DNA of 10,880 bases from an uncultured Hymenobacter sp. (GTDB taxonomy: Bacteria; Bacteroidota; Bacteroidia; Cytophagales; Hymenobacteraceae). This document shows positions 1-6,241 of this stretch, piece after piece. Position 1 is the first letter of the stretch. Each line of letters begins with the position of its first letter. A program made the position numbers and the translations under genes. Location of the stretch: positions 1 through 10,880 of the forward strand of contig CALMOO010000216.1 in the NCBI GenBank assembly GCA_937871705.1, written 5' to 3'. Below the pieces are notes generated by a model that saw nothing but the letters and a program-made list of their open reading frames with translations, was not told where the DNA came from and did no database searches.

Positions 1-488
1 CCCGTCGCCAAGCCCCAGCTTGCCGGAAACACGGGGGGTAGGGCGCCCAGCGCGGGCCACCAGCGCACGGCTGCCTGGTAGCAGGCGTAGCCGCCAATCC
101 AGGTTTGGATACCAAACCAGCCGCAGGCAATAATAGCGCGCAGCATGGCTGGCACATTGGCCCCCAATACACCGAAGCTGGCCCGAGCGAATACCGGGAA
201 CGGAATGCCATAGCGCGTGCCCGCCCGGCCATTCAAAACCATAGGCACCAGCACGATGGCATTGCCCAGGAAAATGGTTAGCAGCGCCTGCCACCAGTTC
301 ATGCCGCCCTGGATGAGCGAGCTGGCCAGCATGTAGGTCGGAATACACAGGCTCATGCTAATCCAGAGCGCGGCGTAATTCCAGGTGCCCCAGGTGCGAG
401 CAGCGGCACTAGTCGGGGCCAGGTCTTCGCTAATGAGGTTGGCCGAGGGCGGCGCTTCTTCGGTAGCGAGGGGGTAGGGAATTTCCAT
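1..488 (-). CDS. NCS1-family nucleobase/hydantoin/allantoin permease, N-terminal part
   Basis: Only the first 162 codons lie in the window; the gene continues past base 1. The ATG at 488-486 opens a frame with no stop to the edge. After a polar cytoplasmic N-terminus (residues 1-31) the protein has the NCS1 pattern: RTWGTWNYAALW at about 31-42 leading into TM1, then PTYMLASSL, the conserved NGRAGTRYGIPFPVFARASFG stretch around 86-106 between TM2 and TM3, and CGWFGIQTW at 122-130. W124 and Q128 have the W-x3-Q spacing of the substrate-stacking Trp117 and Gln121 of the Microbacterium hydantoin transporter Mhp1. The family imports purines, pyrimidines, hydantoins or allantoin with Na+ or H+ through the inner membrane. 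The exact substrate cannot be told from this part. No catabolic partner is visible on this side of the gene. Confidence 0.85.
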   Translation of the reverse strand, partial: MEIPYPLATEEAPPSANLISEDLAPTSAAARTWGTWNYAALWISMSLCIPTYMLASSLIQGGMNWWQALLTIFLGNAIVLVPMVLNGRAGTRYGIPFPVFARASFGVLGANVPAMLRAIIACGWFGIQTWIGGYACYQAAVRWWPALGALPPVFPASWGLAT

Positions 489-629
489 GCGCGAAGGCGG
501 TCGCGGGGAATGCCTTAGACCGGGCCGCCAGCGCAAGCTACTCGTTATGGCGCACTTAGACAAGGCGGCAGGTTCGGGCAGCAAGCCGGCGGCACGACCT
601 TTACTACCGCTACGGGGAGGGGGTAGAGC

Positions 630-1277
630 TTAGTTCTTGGTGCCGCACTCGGCACAGAATTTCTGCTCCGGTTTTAGGCCGGCGCCACAGCCGGTGCAAA
701 ACCGCTCCTGCGTCTTGGCGGCCGGATTAGGAGTGCCACAAGTGGGACAGAATTTCTGGCCTGCCGTGAGCTTGGTTTGGCAACTGGGGCACTGTAAAAG
801 GCCGCCGCGGTCCAGGAAATCGAAGTTTTTGGTGTAGTCTTGCTCGCGGGTTTTGGTGTAAATCTGCTCGCTGGTAGCTTTGGCTTGCTGGGCGCGCAGT
901 TCCTCCTGCTCGTCGGGGGCGCAGGCTTCGCAGAGGCCGGCGCTAGCGTTCCAGCACACATCGGGGCACACCCAATGGCCGCAGCGCGTGCACTGCTTGA
1001 AGTACTGCTTGCCCTCCGCCACGGCCGTTTCGAGGGCCGAGTCGTGGGCCTTACCCCCTACCGCCTGCTGAATCTGGTACGTCGCGTTCTCTACCCCACC
1101 CAGACCGCCGAAAAAACTACTGGCGGCACTCAGCAAGCTACCAGCAATACCCATCGCATTGGGCTGAAACCGCGACATATAGCCATTACGGCACTGGTCG
1201 CAGTGAAACTTAAACTGGAAGCCTTTGTCGGTAGAGAGGTCGTCGGTGTTGGCGACAAACTGTATCATGTTGCTCAT
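630..1277 (-). CDS. Multi-zinc-ribbon protein of unknown function
   Basis: A 215-residue protein starting at an ATG, with a TAnnTTTG element 29 bp upstream. It holds 16 cysteines in zinc-knuckle spacing. There is an N-terminal CxxC (C26, C29), a central cluster (C96, C99, C104, C108, C116, C119) and two C-terminal zinc ribbons (C163, C166, C177, C180 and C194, C197, C208, C211). The last two follow the classic CxxCG-x(9-10)-FCxxCG pattern. Between the first CxxC and the central cluster lies a Gly/Ala-rich hydrophobic stretch (about residues 41-62) that could touch a membrane or act as a flexible linker. A charged helical segment (about 121-150) precedes the ribbons. Such ribbons usually mediate protein-protein or nucleic-acid contacts. 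No enzyme domain is visible and I do not recognise a named gene. Confidence 0.8.
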   Translation of the reverse strand: MSNMIQFVANTDDLSTDKGFQFKFHCDQCRNGYMSRFQPNAMGIAGSLLSAASSFFGGLGGVENATYQIQQAVGGKAHDSALETAVAEGKQYFKQCTRCGHWVCPDVCWNASAGLCEACAPDEQEELRAQQAKATSEQIYTKTREQDYTKNFDFLDRGGLLQCPSCQTKLTAGQKFCPTCGTPNPAAKTQERFCTGCGAGLKPEQKFCAECGTKN

Positions 1278-1305
1278 GGCGAAGGACTTTGACGAGGTAG
1301 TGGGG

Positions 1306-1313
1306 CAAATGTA
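1306..1313 (-). promoter_or_regulatory. Candidate -7 promoter element for the zinc-ribbon gene
   Basis: Read on the minus strand this is TACATTTG, a full match to the Bacteroidota sigma-factor -7 consensus TAnnTTTG. It would place the transcription start about 25 bp before the ATG at 1277. No TTG at the usual -33 spacing is present; the nearest one is only 11 bp upstream. Support is therefore partial. Confidence 0.4.
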
Positions 1314-1361
1314 GCGCGAAGCGTCAATTTAGAAGGTCTATCGCTGGTCAGTCGGTAAGCA

Positions 1362-1493
1362 TTACAGTCTCGCTTTCACGTTGGCTATCCATTCTGCATC
1401 GGTGTGGCTGATTACCAGCATCTCAAACCCGTAGTGCTCAGCCTCCAGGCGCACGCCTTCCGCGTCGTCAATCAGCAAATTGATGCCGAGTTG
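1362..1493 (-). pseudogene. C-terminal remnant of a probable HAD-type phosphatase
   Basis: Reading on the minus strand in the same frame as the SUKH gene, the 43 codons right after its TAG encode a protein-like tail ending at a TAA (1364-1362). It begins QLGINLLIDDAEGVRLEAEH and ends WIANVKARL. The hydrophobic strand followed by an acidic pair (LLIDD), an EGV-x-x-E helix, a YGF turn and a further strand (MLVIS) resembles the last strand-helix-strand of HAD-superfamily phosphatases, where the acidic pair belongs to motif IV. No start codon or catalytic DxD motif precedes it, since it abuts the SUKH stop codon directly. It is best read as the surviving 3' end of a gene whose front half was lost or replaced. 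The family assignment rests on motif feel over 43 residues and is uncertain. That it was once coding is more secure. Confidence 0.5.
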
Positions 1494-2117
1494 CTAATCG
1501 TTTTCTTGCCTCAATTCGATATAGCTGTCCAGACTAGCCTGCATCAGTTCAGCAAAAGAACGATACCTAACTGCGCCCGGATGCCAATTAGCAAAATGCC
1601 AAGCTTCCCATTCCCCGTCCTGTTGTATCGCAGGATTAAGAGCTAGAAATCCAGCATCACCCCAATCGGAAATCATTAGGCACTGACGCATATGCCCCGG
1701 CCGAAGTATTCCCTCAATTTGGCTGTTATCATACCGTAAATAGCGCTCATCCGTCAACTCGGGGTCATCAGGGGGGGTAGGGTCCTCTTCCCAAAGCTCA
1801 ACCAAAAAAGAATCCTTTACGGCAAGCCAATCTACCTCGCTTGTAGAGTAGAGGTCGTAAATAAAATAGCTAATCGGCCCGAAGCCATTGGAAGCTGCCA
1901 GAAAGGACCGGTAAGAAGGTGGTAGCTTCTGCTGCAACCGCTCTTCCAACTGGGTAAGCTCCTCCTCAGTTGCGCCTGGTTTGCCTAGCCATTTAGTTTT
2001 CCGCTGTTCATCAGTAATAAGGGCTGCACTACTTCCCTGAACAAAGGATTTGTCTTTGTCAGTGGTTATTAGCTGACTGATTTTAGTCAGCAACTGGGAC
2101 CAGCTATCTGATGCCAT
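1494..2117 (-). CDS. SUKH-superfamily (SMI1/KNR4) protein
   Basis: A 207-residue protein from the ATG at 2117, six bases after the GH3 stop codon, so probably translated from the GH3 transcript. After a helical N-terminal region of about 45 residues comes the SMI1/KNR4 entry motif: LGKPGATEEELTQLEERLQ at 44-62, then LPPSYRSFLAASNGFG at 65-80. A strand-rich remainder includes MISDWGDAGFLALNP at 148-162 and HFANWHPGAVRYRSFAEL at 174-191. In bacteria SUKH proteins are mostly immunity proteins that bind secreted toxins; other members act as general binding modules. No toxin gene is visible nearby, so this could be an orphan immunity gene. Four 60-base rows counted by hand give about 45% GC, against 68% for one GH3 row, which points to recent acquisition. 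The membership call is firm; the target is unknown. Confidence 0.85.
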   Translation of the reverse strand: MASDSWSQLLTKISQLITTDKDKSFVQGSSAALITDEQRKTKWLGKPGATEEELTQLEERLQQKLPPSYRSFLAASNGFGPISYFIYDLYSTSEVDWLAVKDSFLVELWEEDPTPPDDPELTDERYLRYDNSQIEGILRPGHMRQCLMISDWGDAGFLALNPAIQQDGEWEAWHFANWHPGAVRYRSFAELMQASLDSYIELRQEND

Positions 2118-2123
2118 GTTCCG

Positions 2124-3623
2124 TCAATTTGCAAGTATATATAACCCCTCCGCTACCCCCCTATCATTGCCCAGGCGGGGCACTTTGTTCTGCCCGCCCA
2201 GCTTGCCCACGCTTTTCATATATCGCTGAAACGCGCCGGCTGGCAGCGGCGTGAGTAGCAAGGGCGCCAGGATATTGCCTTGGCGCAGGTCGTCGTAGTA
2301 GGTATTGCGCTGGCGCAGCGCAGTATCCAGCACATTGGCGAAGCTTGCCGCGTTGTGGGGGGGGTAGGCGAACTCAATGAGCCACTCGTGGCGCGAGGGC
2401 TGCGCCTGGTCGTCGCTGATGAGCGGCGCTACGGTGAACTCCGTGACTTCTGTTTCGGGGTGCTGGCGCACGGCCTCGCGCAGCGCGGCTTCGACTTCCT
2501 CGCCGATGACGTGCTCGCCGAAAGCGGAGAGAAAATGCTTGATGCGGCCCGTGACAACAACGCGATGCGGGTGCAGGTCGACGAAGCGCACGGTGTCGCC
2601 GAGCGAGTAGGCCCACAGGCCAGCGTTAGAAGTGAGTACGACGGCGTATTGCTGGCCCAGCTCGACCTCGGCGATAGTGAGGCGCGGCGGGTTTTCTTCG
2701 AAAAACCGTTCGGCGGGTACAAATTCGAAGAAAATACCGCTGTCGAGGCGCAGTAGCAAGCCAGGGTTGCCGGGCTGGTCCTGGAAGGCCAGGAAGCCTT
2801 CGGAAGCCGGAAACAACTCAATGCTATCGACTTTCCGGCCAATGCTTTCGAGCAGGCGGGCCCAATACGGCTCCATGCTGACGCCGCCCGACACGAAGAG
2901 GTTGAAATCAGGGAACAGCTCGCCCACGGGCCGGCCGGTGCGGGCGGTGAGGCGGTCGAAATACATCTGCACCCAGGGCGGAATGCCGGAGATGAGCGTC
3001 ATGGGTTGGCCCAGCGTTTCGCCCACGATGGCGTCGAGCTTGGTTTCCCAGTCCTCGATGCAGTTGGTGGCGTAGCTAGGCAGCTGGTTGCGGCGCAGGT
3101 AAGCGGGCACGTGGTGGTTGACGATGCCCGAGAGCCGACCCGTAGGGATACCGCCTACCCCCTCCAGTTCGGGCGAGCCGGAGAGAAAGATGAGTTTGCC
3201 ATCCAGAAACTGGCTGTGGCTGGTAGCGGCCACGTAGTGCAGCAGCGCGTCCTTGGCGCCGTTGATGTGGTTTGAGATGCTGGCCTTGGTAATCGGGATG
3301 TACTTGGCGCCGCTGGTGGTGCCGCTGGTTTTGGCCAGGTAGAGCGGGCGGCCGGGCCACAGGGTATCAGGCTCACCAGCCTTGACGCGGTCAAAATACG
3401 GCTTGAGCGCCTCGTAATCGCGGATGGGCACGCGGCGGGCAAAGTCGGCCGGCGTTTGAATGGCGCCCAAATCGTGCGCTTGGCCGAAGGCCGTGCCGGC
3501 CGCCGTGCGCACCAGCTCGCGTAGCAGGCGCAGCTGGGTAGCAGCGGGCTGCTGCTGCCACTGCTGGTAGCGGTGCACGGCATAGGCAGCCAGCGGGCGG
3601 CTCAAAATGGCTTTTAGTCCCAT
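2124..3623 (-). CDS. GH3-type acyl-acid adenylating/amidating enzyme
   Basis: A 499-residue member of the GH3 (plant auxin-responsive) branch of the ANL adenylating superfamily. These enzymes activate a carboxylic acid with ATP and usually pass the acyl group to an amine. Visible motifs, numbered from the ATG at 3623: the phosphate-binding loop TSGTTSGAKYIP (about 99-110), FPASEG (271-276, the A5-like motif), YSLGDTVRF (339-347, the A8-like Asp region) and the hinge FGEHVIGEEVE (368-378) leading into the C-terminal lid. Length is typical for bacterial GH3 proteins. The frame extends to a TTG at 3632, but that TTG forms part of the -7 promoter box, so the ATG at 3623 (MGLKAILSRP) is the better start. 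Bacterial GH3 substrates are largely unknown and nothing here names one. The SUKH gene follows after 6 bp; osmC is divergent. Confidence 0.9.
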   Translation of the reverse strand: MGLKAILSRPLAAYAVHRYQQWQQQPAATQLRLLRELVRTAAGTAFGQAHDLGAIQTPADFARRVPIRDYEALKPYFDRVKAGEPDTLWPGRPLYLAKTSGTTSGAKYIPITKASISNHINGAKDALLHYVAATSHSQFLDGKLIFLSGSPELEGVGGIPTGRLSGIVNHHVPAYLRRNQLPSYATNCIEDWETKLDAIVGETLGQPMTLISGIPPWVQMYFDRLTARTGRPVGELFPDFNLFVSGGVSMEPYWARLLESIGRKVDSIELFPASEGFLAFQDQPGNPGLLLRLDSGIFFEFVPAERFFEENPPRLTIAEVELGQQYAVVLTSNAGLWAYSLGDTVRFVDLHPHRVVVTGRIKHFLSAFGEHVIGEEVEAALREAVRQHPETEVTEFTVAPLISDDQAQPSRHEWLIEFAYPPHNAASFANVLDTALRQRNTYYDDLRQGNILAPLLLTPLPAGAFQRYMKSVGKLGGQNKVPRLGNDRGVAEGLYILAN

Positions 3624-3629
3624 GAAGGG

Positions 3630-3657
3630 CAAACTTACACGCCCGAGCGGCTGGCAA
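3630..3657 (-). promoter_or_regulatory. Promoter of the GH3-SUKH unit
   Basis: On the minus strand TTG (3657-3655) is followed after 17 bp by TAAGTTTG (3637-3630). This is a complete match to the Bacteroidota -33/-7 pattern TTG-N(17-23)-TAnnTTTG. The box ends only 6 bp before the ATG at 3623, so the transcript would be leaderless or nearly so. Confidence 0.6.
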
Positions 3658-3749
3658 CCGGCCGCGCCCTACCCCCTCGGCAAAACCTGACGGCCGCGCG
3701 GCGGTTGCCTCTCTACAGTTTTTCACCCACTAACTATTTCAACAGCATC

Positions 3750-4181
3750 ATGGCAGACCACACAGGCAAAGCCGTTTGGGAAGGCGACATCAAAGGCCAC
3801 GGCACCCTCAGCACCGATAGCGGCTTGCTCAACGCGCCGTACTCGGTGGGCAGCCGCTTTGAAGGCAAGCCCGGCACCAACCCCGAAGAGCTGATTGGCG
3901 CGGCCCACGCCGGCTGCTACACCATGTACCTCACCAGCGTGCTCACCAAGCACGGCCACACAGTGGAGGGCATCACGACTACCTCGACCGTGACCATGAA
4001 CCCGAATAATGGCCAGCCCGTCATCGAGCGCATCCACGTGAGCACTGAGGGCAAGGTGACCGGCGCTGGTATTACGCCGGAAGATTTCCAAAAGCACGCC
4101 GAAGACGCCAAGGCCAACTGCCCGGTATCGAAGGTGCTGAGCGCCGTGCCCGAAATGACACTGACCGCTAAGCTGGCGTAG
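3750..4181 (+). CDS. osmC: OsmC-family organic hydroperoxide peroxiredoxin
   Basis: A 143-residue protein, the standard length of the OsmC subfamily. OsmC/Ohr proteins reduce organic hydroperoxides with a pair of cysteines in the cytoplasm. The peroxidatic cysteine is C56 in AAHAGCYTMY and the resolving cysteine is C124 in NCPVSKVL. R36 (SRFEG) and the glutamate pair at 46-47 (NPEEL) are the residues expected to activate the thiolate. The N-terminal VWEGDIKGHGTLS and the late NCPVSK are closer to OsmC than to Ohr. The frame could begin at a TTG at 3705, but the ATG at 3750 (MADHTGKAVW) matches where family members begin. The gene is divergent from GH3 and monocistronic, followed by a palindromic element. 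I see no convincing promoter match in the 126 bp upstream. Confidence 0.92.
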   Translation: MADHTGKAVWEGDIKGHGTLSTDSGLLNAPYSVGSRFEGKPGTNPEELIGAAHAGCYTMYLTSVLTKHGHTVEGITTTSTVTMNPNNGQPVIERIHVSTEGKVTGAGITPEDFQKHAEDAKANCPVSKVLSAVPEMTLTAKLA

Positions 4182-4184
4182 CGT

Positions 4185-4274
4185 TAGGAGCTAAAAATTA
4201 TGAGTTATGAATTGGTTATCAGAATCCTTACTAACCTCTGCCATCAATTCGTAACTCATAACTTTTAACTCCTA
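4185..4274. repeat. Large imperfect palindrome (30-bp arms, 30-bp loop)
   Basis: The left arm 4185-4214 (TAGGAGCTAAAAATTATGAG plus 10 more bases) and the right arm 4245-4274 are reverse complements at 27 of 30 positions, around a 30-base loop. The arms are AT-rich (TTATGAGTTAtGAATTG core), unlike the surrounding GC-rich coding DNA. The element starts four bases after the osmC stop and ends just before the -7 box of the next gene. It looks like a small palindromic mobile repeat (MITE/REP-like) or its relic. As RNA it would fold into a long hairpin able to slow transcription out of osmC, although no U-tract follows. Confidence 0.75.
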
Positions 4275-4276
4275 CC

Positions 4277-4284
4277 TACTTTTG
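4277..4284 (+). promoter_or_regulatory. Candidate -7 element abutting a start codon
   Basis: TACTTTTG matches TAnnTTTG exactly and is separated from the ATG at 4289 by only CCCC, implying an essentially leaderless mRNA. No TTG lies at the normal -33 spacing; that stretch belongs to the right arm of the palindrome. Confidence 0.4.
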
Positions 4285-4288
4285 CCCC

Positions 4289-4789
4289 ATGCCCACTGGT
4301 ACCACCCGCATTAGCCTACGCCCTGCCAACTCATCGCGCCTCTCGTTTGGGGTGCAGGTTTCGCTTGCCCTTTTTGCCATCGCCTACGCGCTGCTGATGC
4401 TGGGCTCCGACCCAGCGGTGCATGATTTCCGGCCGTTGCACTACATTTTTCTCACGGCCTGCGCGTGCTATCTCGGCTTCATTTTGGTGCATAACGCCCC
4501 GGTTTTTGGCACGCAAAGCTACCTGGAGTTTGCGCCCGGCTACCTGGTGCGCAAAGCCGGCCTCTTTCGCCCGAAGCAAGTGTTTGCGGCCGAAAATATG
4601 AGCCAGCTCGAGCTGCTACCCCGCCAATTGCGGCTGCGCCTCAAAGACGGCGACATTCATGTGCTAAACCTGCGCGAGGTGCGCGGCACGCGCCGCCAAG
4701 CGCTGCTGCGCAGCCAGCTCGAAACCTTCGCCAAGCGCTACGGCGTAGAGCTGCGCCAGGAAGGCCCGGCTGCTACTAAGCGGAGCTAG
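4289..4789 (+). CDS. Small membrane protein with a PH-like C-terminal domain
   Basis: A 166-residue protein not matched to any named gene. The N-terminus (1-19) is basic and polar. Two hydrophobic segments follow: about 20-39 (SFGVQVSLALFAIAYALLML) and about 51-69 (HYIFLTACACYLGFILV). They form a helical hairpin with a short D/H-containing turn. The C-terminal half (about 76-155) alternates short strands and a final helix: SYLEFAPGYLVRKAGLFRP, then LRLRLKDGDIHVLNLREV, then a basic helix ending FAKRYGVEL. This strand order, with a GLF turn, resembles bacterial PH-like (bPH) membrane proteins. The topology is probably both termini inside. It sits alone between a palindrome and hppD, with a 183-bp gap on its 3' side. 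That the gene is real is well supported by frame length and composition; its function is unknown. Confidence 0.75.
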   Translation: MPTGTTRISLRPANSSRLSFGVQVSLALFAIAYALLMLGSDPAVHDFRPLHYIFLTACACYLGFILVHNAPVFGTQSYLEFAPGYLVRKAGLFRPKQVFAAENMSQLELLPRQLRLRLKDGDIHVLNLREVRGTRRQALLRSQLETFAKRYGVELRQEGPAATKRS

Positions 4790-4899
4790 TTTTCTTGGTT
4801 TGGAAAAGCGCTTCTAGGTGTTCACCGAAGGTGCAAGGTCGTCTTGGCGAGGCATGGCTTTGACGAGGGCCTTTCGGGGAGTAATTGTGGGCTGGCGGG

Positions 4900-4907
4900 T
4901 ACTTTTG
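4900..4907 (+). promoter_or_regulatory. Candidate -7 promoter element for hppD
   Basis: TACTTTTG, an exact TAnnTTTG match, about 65 bp before the ATG at 4973. A TTG at 4885-4887 lies 12 bp upstream, shorter than the usual 17-23 bp spacer. The implied leader of about 60 bases contains one CCCTACCCCCC copy (4947-4957). Confidence 0.4.
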
Positions 4908-4972
4908 TGGCAGCTTTTACCTCTTTGTGAGTTGAAAGATTCTCACCCTACCCCCCTATTCCCACCCAACCC

Positions 4973-6106
4973 ATGCAAACCATGACTTCGCCTGAGGTTC
5001 AGGCCCAAGCCGCGCAGGACTTTCTGCCGCTCAATGGCACTGATTACCTGGAGTTTTACTGCGGCAATGCCAAGCAGTCGGCCTACTTCTACCAGGCTGC
5101 CTTTGGCTTCGAGCTAGTAGCGTATGCCGGCCCCGAAACCGGCGTGCGCGACCGCGCCAGCTACGTGCTGCAGCAGAATAAAATTCGATTTGTGCTCACC
5201 ACGTCGCTGGTGCCCGATTCCGACATTACGCGCCACGTGGCCGAGCACGGCGACGGCGTAAAAGTGATGGCCTTGTGGGTTGATGATGCGCGCAAATCGT
5301 TTGAGGAAACCACCAAGCGCGGCGCCATTCCCGCTTTTGAGCCCTACACCATCTCCGACGAGCACGGCGAAGTGACGCTGGCCGGCATTTACACTTACGG
5401 CGAAACCATCCATACGTTTGTGGAGCGCTCGCACTACACGGGGCCTTTCCTACCCGGCTTTGTGGCGCGCACCAGCACCGTGCCGCAGGGCGCGCCGGTG
5501 GGCCTGGAGGTGGTGGACCACTGCGTGGGCAACGTGGGCTGGGGCGAAATGAACCGTTGGATAAAATTCTACGAAGACGTAATGGGCTTTAAGCTGCTCA
5601 TCACCTTCGACGACGATGATATTTCGACCGAGTATTCGGCCCTGATGAGCAAGGTGGTGAGCAACGGCAACGGTTTCGTAAAATTTCCCATTAACGAGCC
5701 AGCCGAGGGCAAGAAAAAGTCGCAGATTGAAGAGTATCTCGACTTTTACCACTCGCCGGGCGTGCAGCACATGGCCCTGATTACGCACGATATTCGGCAG
5801 ACGGTGACCGAGCTGCGCCGCCGCGGAGTAGAGTTTCTGTCGGTGCCCGGCGCGTATTACGACGATGTGCTCGACCGCGTGGGCGCCATCGATGAAGACC
5901 TGGAAAGCCTGAAGGCGCTAAACCTGCTCGTGGACCGCGACGAGGAAGGCTACCTGCTCCAGATTTTCACGAAGCCTGTGGAAGACCGGCCCACTGTGTT
6001 CTTTGAAATCATTCAGCGCAAGGGCGCCAAAAGCTTCGGCAAAGGCAATTATAAAGCGCTGTTTGAGTCGATAGAGCGCGAGCAAGCGTTGCGCGGCAAC
6101 TTGTAG
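4973..6106 (+). CDS. hppD: 4-hydroxyphenylpyruvate dioxygenase
   Basis: A 377-residue cytoplasmic Fe(II) dioxygenase that turns 4-hydroxyphenylpyruvate into homogentisate, the second step of tyrosine breakdown. It has the two vicinal-oxygen-chelate halves of the family. The N-terminal domain runs from about 20 to 155 (TDYLEFYCGNAKQSAYFY). The catalytic domain runs from about 178 to 375. The iron ligands are H183 (EVVDHCVGNV), H266 (GVQHMALITHDI) and E345 (VFFEIIQRKG). The C-terminal gating helix region is intact (FGKGNYKALFESIE, 355-368). The ATG at 4973 is chosen; a second ATG at 4982 would shorten the protein by three residues. No other tyrosine-catabolic gene (homogentisate dioxygenase, fumarylacetoacetase) lies in the window. 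hppD appears to stand alone, with its own promoter and strong hairpins after it. Confidence 0.97.
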   Translation: MQTMTSPEVQAQAAQDFLPLNGTDYLEFYCGNAKQSAYFYQAAFGFELVAYAGPETGVRDRASYVLQQNKIRFVLTTSLVPDSDITRHVAEHGDGVKVMALWVDDARKSFEETTKRGAIPAFEPYTISDEHGEVTLAGIYTYGETIHTFVERSHYTGPFLPGFVARTSTVPQGAPVGLEVVDHCVGNVGWGEMNRWIKFYEDVMGFKLLITFDDDDISTEYSALMSKVVSNGNGFVKFPINEPAEGKKKSQIEEYLDFYHSPGVQHMALITHDIRQTVTELRRRGVEFLSVPGAYYDDVLDRVGAIDEDLESLKALNLLVDRDEEGYLLQIFTKPVEDRPTVFFEIIQRKGAKSFGKGNYKALFESIEREQALRGNL

Positions 6107-6109
6107 GGA

Positions 6110-6172
6110 GCGGGGCTTGCCCCGCCGGTCATTGAACAACCAGAAACGCAACCGTTCAATGACCGGCGGGGC
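6110..6172. repeat. REP-like hairpin with two mutually exclusive folds after hppD
   Basis: Bases 6119-6137 and 6154-6172 form a perfect 19-bp stem (GCCCCGCCGGTCATTGAAC arm) around a 16-base loop, starting 12 bases after the hppD stop. The outer seven bases of the left arm (6119-6125, GCCCCGC) can instead pair with GCGGGGC at 6110-6116 in a tight hairpin with a TT loop. The same GCGGGGC recurs at 6166-6172 as the far arm. Only one of the two stems can form at a time. No T-run follows, so this looks more like a REP-type palindromic element or processing/stability structure than a textbook terminator. Confidence 0.7.
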
Positions 6173-6191
6173 CGTATAACTCAAACATACT

Positions 6192-6238
6192 AAGTAGCTT
6201 GCAGCGCCAAATGTCTCTGGCGCTGCAAGCTACTTTTC
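6192..6238. terminator. Perfect 18-bp hairpin, probable bidirectional terminator after hppD
   Basis: AAGTAGCTTGCAGCGCCA (6192-6209) pairs without mismatch with 6218-6235 around the 8-base loop AATGTCTC. Read on the plus strand the stem starts with AA and is followed by TTTTC, a weak U-tract. It ends only a few bases before the ATG at 6242. The right arm also contains TACTTTTC (6231-6238), one mismatch from the TAnnTTTG promoter box, so the structure may both end the hppD transcript and carry the start of the next one. Confidence 0.6.
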
Positions 6239-6241
6239 GTT

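Noticed and set aside
840..1292. 150-codon plus-strand open frame over the zinc-ribbon gene
   Set aside because: It is the complement of a gene with four intact zinc clusters. Its length follows from GC-rich third positions and it shows no domain pattern.
1404..1646. 80-codon plus-strand open frame across the SUKH 3' end
   Set aside because: Lies antisense to the SUKH gene and the HAD-like tail, both of which have recognisable protein motifs; the plus-strand translation has none.
2280..2756. 158-codon plus-strand open frame inside GH3
   Set aside because: Antisense shadow of the GH3 motif region; no motif and no promoter of its own.
3624..3632. Longer GH3 start at the TTG (3632)
   Set aside because: The TTG is part of the TAAGTTTG promoter box; the ATG at 3623 matches the usual GH3 N-terminus.
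3705..3749. Longer OsmC start at the TTG (3705)
   Set aside because: The 15 extra residues are not part of the OsmC fold; the ATG at 3750 gives the standard 143 residues.
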